The notes: a model not told the origin generated them from the sequence alone. A DNA stretch of 64,000 bases from Acinetobacter sp. NIPH 2100 (GCF_000369805.1 NZ_KB850224.1:2611287-2675286), one strand, 5' to 3'; numbered from the stretch's first letter, positions 46,227 to 57,494 are shown. Numbers and translations: made by a program.

Positions 46227-47138
46227 CTATTTTTTGATTTGTCCATTCAGTCGTTGCATCGCACTTTCGGACACCATCACGGCAACATCAGTTAATTTTT
46301 CTTTTAAAGCTGAATCGTTGCCTTGAATGTAAATCGAAGTAAAATGAAAAGTCTTTAACTGAATGGGGGTGTTTAATATTTCCAGTCTACCATCGGTGAT
46401 TTCTTTTAAAGCGGTTAAGGTCGGTACCACAGCAATACCTAAACCTTGCTCAGCCAAACGTAACAGTGTGGCTAAAGAATAACTGGTTATGGAAAGCGGC
46501 TCATCTAACCCCTGTTCCTTCATTTTTGCCTTGAGCTCTTTATAGGGGTAGGTAATTTTTGGATAGGTTAAAATCGTGTGTGACATCAACGTTTTAAATG
46601 ACATTTGCCCAACACCACCTTTGAATGAAGGCGAAGCCAAGAAGCTGAGTTCAAAATCACAGAGTGCCTGTTCAATACACTCAAAAGCCAGTGTGGGTCC
46701 AAGTAAAAAAGCCATGTCCAGATCGCCTGTTCGGACACCTTCCTGTAAGTTAGGTGTTAGATCGACCACAATTTCGACTGAAACTTTTGGATATTCTTGC
46801 TGTACCTTTTCGATATATTCCACTAGCCATGTATAGACAATCGTTTCTGAAACACCCAAGCGAATTGTGCCTGTAAGATGCTGATTGTCTGTTAATTCCG
46901 CAATGAGTTCAGTTTCCAAGCGCATCAACTTTTCAGCATATTTAAATAAAGTCATGCCCTTATGCGTCGGTTTGAGCTGACGAAAGCTTCGATCTAAGAC
47001 TTTAAATCCTAAGTCATTTTCAAGAGCAGTGATTTTTTGCGATACCGCAGGCTGGGTGGTTTGTAATTTTGCTGCAGCCTTGTTAAAACTATTTAGCGTC
47101 ACAACCCAATAAAATGCTTCCAGATTCTTTAAATTCAC
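46227..47138 (-). CDS. LysR family regulator of the pxp-like locus
   Basis: 303 residues from the GTG at 47138 with AGGA 6 nt upstream; the TTG at 47168 is the alternative. The helix-turn-helix NKAAAKLQTTQPAVSQKITALENDLGFKVLDRSFRQLKPTHKG is followed by an effector domain. It is upstream of, and on the same strand as, the transporter-pxpA-DUF1445-KipIA-biotin carboxylase unit, so it most likely regulates it. Confidence 0.88.
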   Translation of the reverse strand: MNLKNLEAFYWVVTLNSFNKAAAKLQTTQPAVSQKITALENDLGFKVLDRSFRQLKPTHKGMTLFKYAEKLMRLETELIAELTDNQHLTGTIRLGVSETIVYTWLVEYIEKVQQEYPKVSVEIVVDLTPNLQEGVRTGDLDMAFLLGPTLAFECIEQALCDFELSFLASPSFKGGVGQMSFKTLMSHTILTYPKITYPYKELKAKMKEQGLDEPLSITSYSLATLLRLAEQGLGIAVVPTLTALKEITDGRLEILNTPIQLKTFHFTSIYIQGNDSALKEKLTDVAVMVSESAMQRLNGQIKK

Positions 47139-47246
47139 GTTCAATCCTGAGTTACACGTCCCTCTCAACGCATATAGTATGAAAGGGACAAGCCTGATTA
47201 AGCTATCTTTTTATTGATTTTTCTTGAGGCTTATTTTCAGAGTGGT

Positions 47247-48191
47247 TTATTTCACCCTTACAAAGATGATGTCTAGATCCTGTTTGGGAACAAAGTTACG
47301 CTTGGTCATTTGAAATTGAGTTGGGCTAATTTTTTCGACTTTGCCATTCCAACAAAATGAAACCAGCTCATTTTTATCACGCTCAATGGTCAACTTAAAG
47401 TTCTCAATCGGTTTAGCCCAATTCGCACCTGTGGTCAGGATATAGCTCAAGGCATTAAAAGGCGAATGTTCAGCTCTGGCTTTTTTTAAGCCCTGTTTAA
47501 ATTGAGTGTCCATACAAAAGTTCTGATTGTATTCATCAGGATATAGCGCAACAGAGCCACCCACCAAAGGTCGGTATTGATGCTGAATTTTGGTTAGACC
47601 ATTGGCCTTAAAGGTTTGCTTCCAACTGTAGACGACTTGAGCTGACCAAGGAATCTCATCATCTTGTTTAAAATCCGCCAAGATTTTCTGCATTTTTGGC
47701 TGCTTACATTGCCTTAATTTATTGACATAATAAGCAGAGTTATCATTGTTACGAACCCAAGGATTGAGCATTTCTGTTTCAGTAAAACCACATTGTTTGA
47801 ACACATCTGTTGCATCAATCAGCGGAGACTTTTCATCTTTCTGGATAAAGGTGCGGACATGCATTTCGGGTTTTATATTTTTACCGTCGACGTTGATCTT
47901 AAAACTGTTTAAAAGCTGTTCCGTATGGGCAAAATCAGCCTCAAAGAAGTTATCAATACGTGGTAATGGAAATAAAATGGTTTCAGTCACATCTTTAGTG
48001 CTTAAGTTTTTATAGAGGTAATCCACTTTAATCAGCTTTTTGCTAATAAATAAGTCTTCACTTTGCATCGCGATCTGCGAATTTTTGAGATATGCCACCC
48101 CACCTGTGCCGACATAACCCGTTGAATCATTGGCTAGACTATAGCTCGGTATTTGAATCAAAAAAGAAAATGCCAAGAGGATATTCTTCAT
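47247..48191 (-). CDS. DUF4424 family secreted protein
   Basis: 314 residues with a signal peptide (about 1-20, SYSLA-ND). The mature part begins TGYVGTGGVAYLKNSQIAMQSEDLFIS, which matches DUF4424, a periplasmic family of unknown role. It has several cysteines that could form disulphides. Stands alone. Confidence 0.8.
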   Translation of the reverse strand: MKNILLAFSFLIQIPSYSLANDSTGYVGTGGVAYLKNSQIAMQSEDLFISKKLIKVDYLYKNLSTKDVTETILFPLPRIDNFFEADFAHTEQLLNSFKINVDGKNIKPEMHVRTFIQKDEKSPLIDATDVFKQCGFTETEMLNPWVRNNDNSAYYVNKLRQCKQPKMQKILADFKQDDEIPWSAQVVYSWKQTFKANGLTKIQHQYRPLVGGSVALYPDEYNQNFCMDTQFKQGLKKARAEHSPFNALSYILTTGANWAKPIENFKLTIERDKNELVSFCWNGKVEKISPTQFQMTKRNFVPKQDLDIIFVRVK

Positions 48192-48397
48192 TTTTTAAGC
48201 GTCCAATTTATAACTGTGATTATCAGGATTTATCAGCAATCATAGCTGTTCAAGGCCTCAGATGTTCACTTTTTTTTATTTATTCCGCATTTAAAAAGGA
48301 GCAGCTTGTCGATTACAAACTACTCCTTTGGCTCAGCTTCTTGGCATTCAAGTCCACAACTTTATCAAATTATGAACTCTGCTTTGAGCAAGATGAT

Positions 48398-49924
48398 TTA
48401 CTTTAAGCGAATCATGACGGTTTTAATGCGATTGCTCTCCATCTCGACCACTTCAAACTGTAAGTCTTGATAATCCAGCATTGAGCCAACCTGCACTAAA
48501 CCATTACTCTTATCCAGAATAAGTCCAGACACCGTAATATAACCCGTCTCTTCATCGACTAAATCAACGCCCAGCTGTAACTCAAGTTGATACAAATCTA
48601 AAGTACCTGAAGCTTTCCAAGTGCTTTCATCCACTTGAATCAATTCGAGCTGTTCATCTGCATCTGGGAATTCACCAGCAATCGCTTCAAAAACATCTAA
48701 AGGCGAAATTACACCCTGTACATTTCCAAACTCATCATTGACTAACACCAATGAGCCTTTCGATGTGCGCAGTGTATTGATCACATCAATCACTTTCATT
48801 TTTTCGAAAATAAAAATCGGGCGCTGTGCTTTGATCAAAGATTTTAATTGCGTTTCATCATCCAGTACATCCAAAATTTCCTTGGCACGAACGACACTTA
48901 GAACCTTATCTAAGCTACCTCGACATACGGGAAATAAACTATGGGGTACGGATAAAACCTGCTCTCGTATTTTCTCTGGCGTTTCATCAATGTTAATCCA
49001 AGAAATTTGACTGCGTGGTGTCATAATTGATGCCACAGATCGTTCTGCCAGCATTAATACGCCACCAATCATGTAACGTTCTTGATCATCAAAGGTATCT
49101 TGCGCTTCCAAATGTTGCAGCGGATTGGTCGCAGTGGTTTCTGTCTTACCCCCCATCAGTTTTAAAATCGTATCCGCAGTTCGATTACGTAACGGGATTT
49201 TCGACTCATGTTTGGATCTATTTCGCTGCGTGAATTGATTGAACGCTTCAATCACAATCGCGACACCAATACCCGAATAGATATAACCTTTAGGAATATG
49301 GAAACCAAAACCTTCTGCGATCAAACTAATACCAATTAACAGTAAGAAGCTTAAGCAAAGAATAATGACGGTTGGATGGCGATTGACAAACTCAGTTAAT
49401 GGTTTAGAAGCAAGCAGCATCACCAGCATGGCCACCACCATCGCCACCATCATGACGTAGATATTATCCACCATACCAATGGCAGTAATCACCGAGTCTA
49501 ATGAGAAGACTGCATCCAGCACCACAATTTGTGCTACGACTGCAGTAAAGCTTGCATACACAACATTGGTGGTAATTTTGACTTCAGCTTTGCCTTCCAT
49601 CCGCTCATGCAATTCACTGACGGCTTTATACAGTAAAAATAAACCACCAAATAAAAGAATGAGATCACGACCAGAAAAAGACCAGTCAAAGATGAAAATA
49701 AGCGGCTTCGTTAATGTCACTAACCAAGAAATAGCGAACAACAAGCCCAAGCGCATAATCAATGCGAGAGATAAACCAATGACTCTGGCTTTATCACGTT
49801 GTGAAGGAGGAAGTTTGTCTGCCAAAATGGCAATAAAGACGAGATTATCAATTCCTAAAACAATCTCTAAAACGATCAGAGTAAGCAAACCTACCCAAAT
49901 CCCTGGATCTAATAAAAATTCCAT
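48398..49924 (-). CDS. TerC-type membrane protein with CBS and CorC/HlyC domains
   Basis: 508 residues. The TerC domain has about seven helices at 1-240, including [16 protein letters not shown] and [15 protein letters not shown] with the acidic residues of the putative metal site. Two CBS domains (about 290-410) and a CorC_HlyC domain (about 425-505) follow. This is the YoaE/YegH architecture. TerC proteins export manganese and insert metals into exported enzymes in some bacteria. An AAGGAGT ribosome site sits inside a hairpin. Confidence 0.9.
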   Translation of the reverse strand: MEFLLDPGIWVGLLTLIVLEIVLGIDNLVFIAILADKLPPSQRDKARVIGLSLALIMRLGLLFAISWLVTLTKPLIFIFDWSFSGRDLILLFGGLFLLYKAVSELHERMEGKAEVKITTNVVYASFTAVVAQIVVLDAVFSLDSVITAIGMVDNIYVMMVAMVVAMLVMLLASKPLTEFVNRHPTVIILCLSFLLLIGISLIAEGFGFHIPKGYIYSGIGVAIVIEAFNQFTQRNRSKHESKIPLRNRTADTILKLMGGKTETTATNPLQHLEAQDTFDDQERYMIGGVLMLAERSVASIMTPRSQISWINIDETPEKIREQVLSVPHSLFPVCRGSLDKVLSVVRAKEILDVLDDETQLKSLIKAQRPIFIFEKMKVIDVINTLRTSKGSLVLVNDEFGNVQGVISPLDVFEAIAGEFPDADEQLELIQVDESTWKASGTLDLYQLELQLGVDLVDEETGYITVSGLILDKSNGLVQVGSMLDYQDLQFEVVEMESNRIKTVMIRLK

Positions 49925-49929
49925 TATTT

Positions 49930-49953
49930 ACTCCTTTTACAAAAACAAGGAGT
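49930..49953 (-). promoter_or_regulatory. Hairpin covering the ribosome site of the TerC-CorC gene
   Basis: On the minus strand ACTCCTT (49953-49947) can pair perfectly with AAGGAGT (49936-49930), the ribosome site 5 nt before the ATG, with a 10-nt loop. This could mask the site. The rest of the leader has no yybP-ykoY riboswitch consensus that I can see. Confidence 0.5.
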
Positions 49954-50285
49954 TATGAAATTGTACTTTAGTTTTTTACCCGACGAGGGATCCATGTATA
50001 TAGACCTTTTTTACAATAGTTGCTCCGATTATGCCTAATCTTTAAGATTTGGGTTTAATTTTTTAAGAATCATATACAAGTTGAACAAAATAATAAAAAT
50101 AAATTAAATATCAATATGATATATAGATTTTAAGTTTGTAATTTAATTAATTTTTGAATAATTTGTTACACATTAAACGCAACTAAAAAAACAATAATGG
50201 GTCTTTAACAAACCAGTTCAGGTCATTTATTAAAAAATTAAACAGCCTCGATACAGGACTTATGATCCAATGTTTCTACAACAAA
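49954..50285. other. Leader and promoter region of the TerC-CorC gene
   Basis: AT-rich non-coding DNA between the kup terminator and the TerC-CorC gene. A short CCC-TCGTC-GGG hairpin lies near 49979-49989. No gene is seen. Confidence 0.4.
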
Positions 50286-50317
50286 TCTGAAGTGGAGGCT
50301 TTTACCGCCACTTCAGA
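50286..50317 (-). terminator. Terminator of kup
   Basis: Stem TCTGAAGTGG (50286-50295) with its complement (50308-50317), extended inside by GG/CC after one mismatch, 23 bp after the kup stop. On the minus strand a short ATTTGTTG follows. Confidence 0.65.
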
Positions 50318-50339
50318 TAAAACTTAGCATGTAATTTTT

Positions 50340-52217
50340 TTAAATTTCAATCTGACTACCCAACTCCACCACTCGATTGGTAGGAATTTGGTAGAAATCG
50401 CTGACAGGGCTGGTATTACGTTGCATTGAAATAAATAGATGCTCTCGCCAAGGCGCCATCCCATCCCCCACGCTATGCATGATACGTTCGCGCGAGATAA
50501 AGAAACTAATCTGCATCAAATCATATTCAAACTCTAGCTGCTCATAAGCTTGAGCCAATGCTCGTGGTACATTCGGCTCGTCTTTAAAGCCATAGAAAAT
50601 TTTGATCCGATAAAAATGATTATCTAAAGTTTCAACACCAATGCGTTCCTCTTGTGCAACGAACGGGACATCCTCAATCACCACAGTCACCAGAATATTT
50701 CGCTCATGTAGCACTTTATTATGCTTGATATTGTGCAACATGGCATGTGGGACCACATTCGGCGTACCTGTGAGGAATACTGCATCACCGGGTACACGAT
50801 GCACATTATCACCAATACTTCTTAAAAATAAATCGAGCGATAAGGTGTCATGTTCAAGCTTGGCAAAAGTAAGTTCACGACCTCGCTTCCAAGTCATTAG
50901 AATGATCATTGCAACAGCACCAATTAATAATGGCACCCAACCGCCTGCGAATATTTTCAAAGATGCAGCAGCAACTAAAACTGACTCGAGAATGAAGAAT
51001 GGAATAATAAGGAGAAATACCTTTGGTAGGCTCCATTTCCAAGCATAATAAATAAAGACGGCGACCAAAATCGTATCGCACAGCATGGTCAATGTCACAG
51101 CTAGACCATAGGCACTGGCAAGGTTTGAGCTGGTTTGAAAAATTAAAATCAGAATTAAAATTGCAATCAACAATAACCAGTTTAAAAAAGGCACATAAAT
51201 CTGCCCTTCTTCGGAATCAGAAGTATGCTTAATCCCTAATCGTGGTAAATAACCCAATTGAATGGCTTGGCGTGCCAATGAGAACACTCCAGAAATAACC
51301 GCTTGTGAAGCAATCACCGCCGCCATCGTCGCCAAGATAATCATCGGGTATAACGCCCAACTTGGCACCAATAAATAGAATGGGTTTTCAATCGCTGTTG
51401 GGTTACGCAGTAATAATGCACCTTGGCCTGCATAGTTTAAAACCAAGCAAGGCAACACGACACTGAACCATCCAAAACGAATTGGACGTGGACCAAAGTG
51501 TCCCATATCCGCATAGAGGGCTTCTCCACCAGTGACCGTTAACACCACCGCACCCATAATAAAGAAAGACTGTACAGGATGAGTCAAAATAAACTGTATT
51601 GCCCAATGTGGACTTACCATGCCTAGGACAACAGGAGTCTGTATTACACTGGCAATGCCTAAAATCCCAAGTGACAAAAACCAGACTAAGGTGATGGGTC
51701 CAAAGAATTTACCCACAAAGGCTGTACCATGTTTTTGCATGATGAATAGCGTGGTTACGATCACAATCGCGATCGGCACAATAAAGGGGTCAAGCACATT
51801 GGTCGCAATGGATAAGCCTTCAACCGCAGAAAGAACGGATATTGCCGGGGTGATGATCCCATCTCCAAAAAATAAAGATGCCCCGATAAAACCAATCGCG
51901 ATGAGATAGATCTTTTTTGTGTCTGATAATTTCGCTTTACGTAGGTTCAATGCTAATAATGCCATGATCCCGCCTTCGCCATTGTTATCAGCACGCATAA
52001 CGATAGCGATGTATTTAATACTTATAATCAGCATTAAACACCAAAAAATAATAGACAAAATACCTAAGACATTCCCAGGTTGAATGCCTAAACCATGGGC
52101 GGCATGGAAGGATTCTTTTAATGCATATAGAGGGCTTGTTCCAATATCTCCAAACACTACCCCGAGGGCTGCCAAAGCTGTGGCAGGCAATGCTGCTTTT
52201 TTTGTAGTACTCTGCAT
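50340..52217 (-). CDS. kup: Low-affinity potassium transporter Kup
   Basis: 625 residues, full length for Kup/TrkD. It starts in the usual [20 protein letters not shown] and has twelve hydrophobic helices up to about 430, followed by a soluble C-terminal domain (about 450-625). Conserved Asp/Glu in the early helices support K+/H+ symport. A small gene precedes it by 19 bp on the same strand. Confidence 0.95.
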   Translation of the reverse strand: MQSTTKKAALPATALAALGVVFGDIGTSPLYALKESFHAAHGLGIQPGNVLGILSIIFWCLMLIISIKYIAIVMRADNNGEGGIMALLALNLRKAKLSDTKKIYLIAIGFIGASLFFGDGIITPAISVLSAVEGLSIATNVLDPFIVPIAIVIVTTLFIMQKHGTAFVGKFFGPITLVWFLSLGILGIASVIQTPVVLGMVSPHWAIQFILTHPVQSFFIMGAVVLTVTGGEALYADMGHFGPRPIRFGWFSVVLPCLVLNYAGQGALLLRNPTAIENPFYLLVPSWALYPMIILATMAAVIASQAVISGVFSLARQAIQLGYLPRLGIKHTSDSEEGQIYVPFLNWLLLIAILILILIFQTSSNLASAYGLAVTLTMLCDTILVAVFIYYAWKWSLPKVFLLIIPFFILESVLVAAASLKIFAGGWVPLLIGAVAMIILMTWKRGRELTFAKLEHDTLSLDLFLRSIGDNVHRVPGDAVFLTGTPNVVPHAMLHNIKHNKVLHERNILVTVVIEDVPFVAQEERIGVETLDNHFYRIKIFYGFKDEPNVPRALAQAYEQLEFEYDLMQISFFISRERIMHSVGDGMAPWREHLFISMQRNTSPVSDFYQIPTNRVVELGSQIEI

Positions 52218-52236
52218 ATTTAGTTTTCTTTAGCGT

Positions 52237-52464
52237 TTATAGGACAAAACTTTTTTCATTCGCTTGTTTAAGCATATGCTCTATTTCTTGTGAAGAATAC
52301 CCTCTCTCTTTAAGAATCTGAACAATAATCTGCTGTATTTCTTTCGGCGCATCTACGTACTTTTCAGCCAGCATTTCTACGCTATAACCATTCAATATGT
52401 CTTTTTTATTAAGAAGCATGTTATGAAAATGATTACTTTGATTAGACGTATTAAAGAAACCCAT
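52237..52464 (-). CDS. Small hypothetical protein upstream of kup
   Basis: 75 residues from the ATG at 52464, GGGTAGG just upstream; a GTG at 52476 is an alternative. It is helical and charged (EMLAEKYVDAPKEIQQIIVQ), with no membrane segment. It is probably in one transcript with kup, which starts 19 bp later. No family is recognised. Confidence 0.5.
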   Translation of the reverse strand: MGFFNTSNQSNHFHNMLLNKKDILNGYSVEMLAEKYVDAPKEIQQIIVQILKERGYSSQEIEHMLKQANEKSFVL

Positions 52465-52753
52465 TAACCTACCCACAAGAACGATTGCATAGTGTATTTT
52501 AATAAACTTAAAAAATTGGCCGCGTAAAATTTGCGTAAATTTTTATGCTAGTGAACCTAACCATAGGGTTTAACATTCTTATTTTTATTGCTAGGTCTTA
52601 CTCAACGTTAAACAAAAAATTTAAAGTCCAAGCTAGCCGCTATAAGCACTTTGGAATCTCGTAAACATGAGTCTATGACTTTTGCTATAACTCATCCATA
52701 TAAAACGCCTCAACGATATCGACCTCCTCTTCTCCCTCGTAACTAATTATTGT
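52465..52753. other. Intergenic DNA, no gene seen
   Basis: Divergent spacer between the kup unit and the DUF1624-type gene. It should hold the kup promoter. No open frame or RNA gene is convincing. Confidence 0.4.
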
Positions 52754-52783
52754 TTGTTAAATTATTTTAAACCCCAATATGAT
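52754..52783 (+). promoter_or_regulatory. Candidate promoter of the DUF1624-type gene
   Basis: TTGTTA, 18-bp spacer and TATGAT fit a sigma70 promoter. The predicted start is about 28 bp before the ATG at 52819. No ribosome site is visible in this short leader. Confidence 0.5.
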
Positions 52784-52818
52784 ACATTATAACATATCAT
52801 TAATTTCTTATTTAATTT

Positions 52819-53964
52819 ATGTCTATATCTTCTCAACGCTTACAAGCAATTGATGCTCTTAGAGGTTTGGTTATCTTAATCATGATGGTCGATCACGTTA
52901 GAGAAACTTTTTACCTTCATCATCAAGTTCCTGATCCAATGCTTGTCCCAGATACTGAAGAATCTCTTTTCTTCAGTCGAATATTGGCACACTTATGTGC
53001 ACCTGTTTTTGTACTTTTAACAGGGCTATCCGCTTATCTTTATCAAGCAAAGAATAATCTAGCGATGACAAGAGAATTCCTTTTAAAGCGGGGATTATTC
53101 TTAATTTTCCTCGAGCTAATTGTCATTAACTTTGCATGGACCGGGACCTTCCCACCTGACGTTGTTTATTTACAAGTCATCTGGGCAATTGGTATTAGCA
53201 TGCTCGCTCTAGCAGCTCTCATTGGGTTACCAAAAAAATTGCTTTGGTTCATTAGCTTGCTGATCATTTTTGGGCACAACTTACTCGATCATCTTTCATT
53301 TGAAAATGTTCCAATTCTGCATAACTTGTGGTTAATTCTCCATGAAAGAGGCTGGATTGTATTTGGAGATGTCATTCGTTTTAGGACTTCTTATCCTGTT
53401 TTGCCCTGGATCGGTATCATTACATTAGGATACTGCATTGGTACTACAGTATTTCATCAATCCAAAACAATGCGTCAGAAGAACCAGATCTTACTCAGCT
53501 TTGGTCTAGCGAGCATCGCAACCTTTGTTCTTTTACGGTATTTGAATTTTTATGGCGATCAAGCTTGGATTGTGATGCCTTCATTTACTGAGACTGCAAT
53601 GAGTTTTATGAATCTTACTAAATACCCACCCTCACTTCTATTCACGCTTTTCAATGTAGGTGTTGGACTGATTCTATTAGTTTTGTTGCAAAAAGTTGAA
53701 AGTAAGCATTGGGTTAAACCTTTAATTGTATTTGGTTCTGTGCCGATGTTTTTTTATATCGTCCACTTATATGTTTTAAAAGTTTTATACCTTATTGCTG
53801 TCAATATTTTTGGTAAAAATTACGGCGAATATTACGGTGTAGAAAGCGTTTCAACGCTTTGGGCGATTGCTATTGTCCTCAGTGTATTACTGTATCCTGT
53901 TATTGTTAAATTTTCTGAATTTAAACATAGAAATAAGCATATCACTCTGCTTAAGTATTTCTAA
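52819..53964 (+). CDS. DUF1624/HGSNAT-type acyltransferase membrane protein
   Basis: 381 residues. The opening RLQAIDALRGLVILIMMVDHVRE is the signature of the heparan-alpha-glucosaminide acetyltransferase-like (DUF1624) family. About ten membrane helices follow, with His21-like region residues near DH. These proteins are thought to move acyl groups across the inner membrane. The substrate is unknown, and no partner gene is adjacent. Confidence 0.85.
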   Translation: MSISSQRLQAIDALRGLVILIMMVDHVRETFYLHHQVPDPMLVPDTEESLFFSRILAHLCAPVFVLLTGLSAYLYQAKNNLAMTREFLLKRGLFLIFLELIVINFAWTGTFPPDVVYLQVIWAIGISMLALAALIGLPKKLLWFISLLIIFGHNLLDHLSFENVPILHNLWLILHERGWIVFGDVIRFRTSYPVLPWIGIITLGYCIGTTVFHQSKTMRQKNQILLSFGLASIATFVLLRYLNFYGDQAWIVMPSFTETAMSFMNLTKYPPSLLFTLFNVGVGLILLVLLQKVESKHWVKPLIVFGSVPMFFYIVHLYVLKVLYLIAVNIFGKNYGEYYGVESVSTLWAIAIVLSVLLYPVIVKFSEFKHRNKHITLLKYF

Positions 53965-54441
53965 TTTTCGCTCTTTTTAAAATATGTGATTGGAAGTGGT
54001 TAGAACAACTAAGCACTTCCAAGCTTCTGAAATATTAAAAAATAAAATGCAATTTTTACATTAATGAATATGTCCTGTTTGGAACTCCTCCACCTTAAGA
54101 GCCTCAGATTCATGTGTTACATCACTGACTATCCATAGCCATTTTTCATCCGCTAAAACTTTTCTATTATAAAAGCTGACTGAGCAAATTTCTTTTTGTT
54201 GTTTATTTCTTCATACGTCATGGATTCCTTTTTGTGAATCTTTCTCAATTTGTTAAGATGATCATACTGAGTAAATCATTCAATTTCTCATACACTGTTG
54301 ACTCAATTTTGACAGAAAAGAAGCACACAGAAAGGTATACTTCATTCAAGTCGAAGTTGTGCATTGGCTGTTTACATTAGTGAGACAGCCGAACTTTAGA
54401 ATTAAACTTATTTATTATTTAAATTTAAGGATTTAACATAC
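53965..54441. other. Gap before mutS holding a frameshifted small gene
   Basis: Contains the minus-strand remnant at 54061-54221 and, towards the right end, the mutS leader with AAGGA 10 nt before the ATG. Nothing else is supported. Confidence 0.45.
54061..54221 (-). pseudogene. Frameshifted small gene
   Basis: The minus strand has AAGGA 5 nt before an ATG (54221). The frame opens as MTYEEINNK and closes after 22 codons. One base out of frame, text resumes as EICSVSFYNRKVLADEKW and continues to EEFQTGHIH with a stop at 54061. Joined, they give a protein of about 53 residues; the 161-nt span is not a multiple of three. The break lies at an A-run near 54190-54200. Family not recognised. A sequencing error is possible. 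Confidence 0.45.
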
Positions 54442-57099
54442 ATGAATAGCGCTGAAATCATGGCTGATCTTTCATCTCATACGCCGATGATGCAGCAATA
54501 TCTCAAAGTCAAAACAGACTATCAACATGCATTGCTGTTCTATCGTATGGGCGATTTTTATGAACTTTTCTTTGAAGATGCTCACTTAGCAGCCAAACTT
54601 TTAGGCATTACGCTCACGCATCGTGGCAAAGCCAGCGGCCAACCGATTCCAATGGCTGGTGTACCTTATCATGCAGCTGAAGGATATCTCGCACGTTTAG
54701 TCAAAGCTGGACGTACTGTTGCGATCTGTGAGCAAGTGGGTGAAGTCACAGGCAAAGGTCCTGTTGAGCGTAAAGTTGTCCGTATCCTAACCCCAGGAAC
54801 GTTAACCGATGATGCACTGCTCGGTAGCTATCAATCGTCAAATCTAGTTGCACTTTGTATTCAACAAAATCAAATTGGTTTTGCTTTACTCGACTTGAGT
54901 GCAGGTATTTTTAAAGTTCAACAGCAAGACTATAAACCAGAACAACTTGCTATTGAGTTGGCACGTTTAATGCCAAGCGAAATCCTGATTGACGAAGATC
55001 TTATTGATAAGAATATTATTGAACAAATTAAGAAAAATTTAGATTGTCCAATTACCAAGCGTCCAAATGTTGATTTTAATTTAAACAATGCGCAAAAAAC
55101 TTTATGTGATCAATTTGCTGTATCAACCTTATCAGGATTTGGATTAGACCCTGTCCCGCTCGCCAAAGCAGCGGCGGCAGCGTTGATTCACTATGCCAAA
55201 GAAACCCAAAAAACAGCATTACCCCATATTCGTTCCATTCAGATTGAACAAAGTACCGATTTTATTGCACTGGATCCAATCACACGTCGCAATTTAGAGA
55301 TTATTGAACCCTTGTTTGATCATGGTACCTCGTTATTCCAATTGATTAATGATTGCCAAACAGCAATGGGCGGACGCTTACTGAGCCGTACATTAATGCA
55401 GCCAATTCGTGATACTGCTGTTTTAGATGCGCGTCTCGATGCAACTGAGCAATTATTAAAAGGCTATCATGAGTCACCATTACGCCTAGTACTCAAAGAA
55501 ATTGGTGATATTGAACGTGTGCTGAGTCGGGTTGCTTTAGGTAGTGCGCGGCCACGTGATTTGGTCCAACTGCGTCAAGCCTGTGCACAGATTCCATTCT
55601 TGCGTCACGCACTCGAACCTGTTTTAAAAACACAGCAATCCAAGCTGTTAACCCAATTAGATGAAGAACTGGGTGACTTTAAAAGCTTGCACCAGCATTT
55701 GATAGCAGCAATTGTTGAAAGTCCACCTGTATTATTACGTGATGGCAATGTAATTGCAGAAGGTTATGATGATGAACTGGATGAGCTACGGAAAATCCGT
55801 GATCATGCAGGACAATTCTTAATAGATTTAGAAATTAAAGAACGTGAACGTACTGGTATCAATACCCTAAAAATCGGCTACAACCGTGTCAGTGGTTATT
55901 ATATCGAACTCACTCGTGCGCAGGCAGAACAAGCACCGGCTGACTATATTCGTCGTCAAACCCTCAAAAATGCTGAGCGATATATCACGCCAGAACTCAA
56001 AGGCTTTGAAGATAAAGTTCTTTCCAGTGAATCCCGTGCCCTCGCCCGCGAAAAGCTGTTGTTTGAATCGTTGTTAGATGAATTACGTCAAAACATCGCA
56101 CATTTGCAAATGATGAGCGCTGCAATTGCATATATTGATGTGCTCGCAAACTTCGCACATCAAGCTCGTCTGAATAATTGGGCTAGACCTGAGTATACGC
56201 CTGAAACCAGTATCAAAATTCAGGCAGGTCGACATCCTGTGGTTGAAGCTTTAAACAAAGCTCCATTTACACCAAATGATACCTTTTTAGATACACAACA
56301 TCGTATGGCAATCATCACAGGGCCAAACATGGGTGGTAAATCGACCTTTATGCGTCAAACCGCGTTGATTAGCCTACTTGCCTATTGCGGTAGTTTCGTA
56401 CCTGCTAAATCGGCAAAACTGGGTTCGATTGACCGTATCTTTACCCGAATTGGTTCTGCCGATGATTTATCGACTGGTAAATCAACCTTTATGGTCGAGA
56501 TGACTGAAACTTCACAAATTTTGCATCATGCAACCAGTCAGTCATTAGTGTTGATGGATGAGGTTGGTCGTGGCACCAGTACTTATGATGGTCTTTCTTT
56601 GGCTTGGGCTTGTGTGGTTGATTTAACCAAACGCGTAAAATGTCTGTGTCTATTTGCAACACATTATTTTGAATTGACAGAACTGGGTAGCGAAGCAGGT
56701 ATTGATAACTATCATGTCACCGCGCAAGAACTGAATGGCAATCTAATTTTGCTACATAAAGTTCAACATGGTCCCGCGAGTCAAAGTCATGGCTTACAAG
56801 TGGCGAAGTTGGCGGGTATTCCAGCCAATGTGATTAAAGAAGCGCAAAAACGTCTGAAGATTCTGGAAAAGCAACAGCATCAACATTTGCAAAGTAGCGT
56901 GCAAAATGATTTGTTTAGTGCTGTTGAGCACGAGATCGAAACACAAATCATTGAGAAAGTGATTGAGGTTGAAGCAAAATCTCCAGCATTAGAGTTGTTA
57001 CAAAATATTGATGTCGATGACCTGACACCACGTCAAGCCCTGGAGCAACTCTATCAATTAAAGGCTTTATTCAAGACAAGTCAAACGCTTGAAAGCTGA
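54442..57099 (+). CDS. mutS: DNA mismatch repair protein MutS
   Basis: 885 residues. The mismatch-reading Phe-X-Glu motif is F39-Y-E41. The connector, lever and clamp follow, then the ATPase domain with Walker A GPNMGGKS at 627-634 and Walker [17 protein letters not shown]. The C-terminal region (about 800-885) includes a short dimerisation-type tail. It detects base mismatches and starts repair with MutL. Confidence 0.98.
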   Translation: MNSAEIMADLSSHTPMMQQYLKVKTDYQHALLFYRMGDFYELFFEDAHLAAKLLGITLTHRGKASGQPIPMAGVPYHAAEGYLARLVKAGRTVAICEQVGEVTGKGPVERKVVRILTPGTLTDDALLGSYQSSNLVALCIQQNQIGFALLDLSAGIFKVQQQDYKPEQLAIELARLMPSEILIDEDLIDKNIIEQIKKNLDCPITKRPNVDFNLNNAQKTLCDQFAVSTLSGFGLDPVPLAKAAAAALIHYAKETQKTALPHIRSIQIEQSTDFIALDPITRRNLEIIEPLFDHGTSLFQLINDCQTAMGGRLLSRTLMQPIRDTAVLDARLDATEQLLKGYHESPLRLVLKEIGDIERVLSRVALGSARPRDLVQLRQACAQIPFLRHALEPVLKTQQSKLLTQLDEELGDFKSLHQHLIAAIVESPPVLLRDGNVIAEGYDDELDELRKIRDHAGQFLIDLEIKERERTGINTLKIGYNRVSGYYIELTRAQAEQAPADYIRRQTLKNAERYITPELKGFEDKVLSSESRALAREKLLFESLLDELRQNIAHLQMMSAAIAYIDVLANFAHQARLNNWARPEYTPETSIKIQAGRHPVVEALNKAPFTPNDTFLDTQHRMAIITGPNMGGKSTFMRQTALISLLAYCGSFVPAKSAKLGSIDRIFTRIGSADDLSTGKSTFMVEMTETSQILHHATSQSLVLMDEVGRGTSTYDGLSLAWACVVDLTKRVKCLCLFATHYFELTELGSEAGIDNYHVTAQELNGNLILLHKVQHGPASQSHGLQVAKLAGIPANVIKEAQKRLKILEKQQHQHLQSSVQNDLFSAVEHEIETQIIEKVIEVEAKSPALELLQNIDVDDLTPRQALEQLYQLKALFKTSQTLES

Positions 57100-57107
57100 T
57101 ATCCTTC

Positions 57108-57140
57108 AATAAGCTCTATCACTCATGATAGAGCTTATTT
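57108..57140 (+). terminator. Terminator of mutS
   Basis: Perfect 14-bp stem AATAAGCTCTATCA with its complement and a 4-nt loop CTCA, ending in TTATTT, 8 bp after the mutS stop. Confidence 0.85.
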
Positions 57141-57232
57141 ACATAGCCAGTCTTAAAACGAACAATTACTCACTAACTGCCCCTACCGAGCATGCTAATC
57201 CTGTATTAAAAGCATATATAGAGGACATAATC

Positions 57233-57409
57233 ATGTCACGTGGCGATAAATCTGCTTATACAGCAAAACAGAAAAGACAAGCAAAACATATTGAAGAAAG
57301 TGAATTAGAGCAAGGTCACTCTCAAGATGAAGCTGAGCGGATTGCTTGGGCAACGGTCAATAAGCAAGATGGTGGCGGGTTAAAAAAGAGACATAAATCG
57401 AATCATTAA
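57233..57409 (+). CDS. Small basic protein, plasmid-stabilisation-like family
   Basis: 58 residues from the ATG at 57233 with GAGGA 7 nt upstream. An upstream in-frame ATG lies inside the mutS terminator and is unlikely. The text AKQKRQAKHIEESELEQGHS and EAERIAWATVNKQDGGG is common in short proteins annotated as plasmid stabilisation protein. Its function is unknown, and the annotation should not be taken literally. Confidence 0.75.
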   Translation: MSRGDKSAYTAKQKRQAKHIEESELEQGHSQDEAERIAWATVNKQDGGGLKKRHKSNH

Positions 57410-57494
57410 GTCTGTTTTTGAGAGTTATTATCAACAAAAGTCATATAAATAAGTCCATTTCATTGATACGAATAATAAATATCAATAAAAGGAA

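Noticed and set aside
52770..52800. Imperfect inverted repeat TGATA/TATCA before the DUF1624-type gene
   Set aside because: Short arms in AT-rich DNA that coincide with the likely -10 region; not distinguishable from chance.
57125..57232. N-terminal extension of the small gene after mutS
   Set aside because: The upstream ATG lies in the mutS terminator, whereas the ATG at 57233 has a good GAGGA site.
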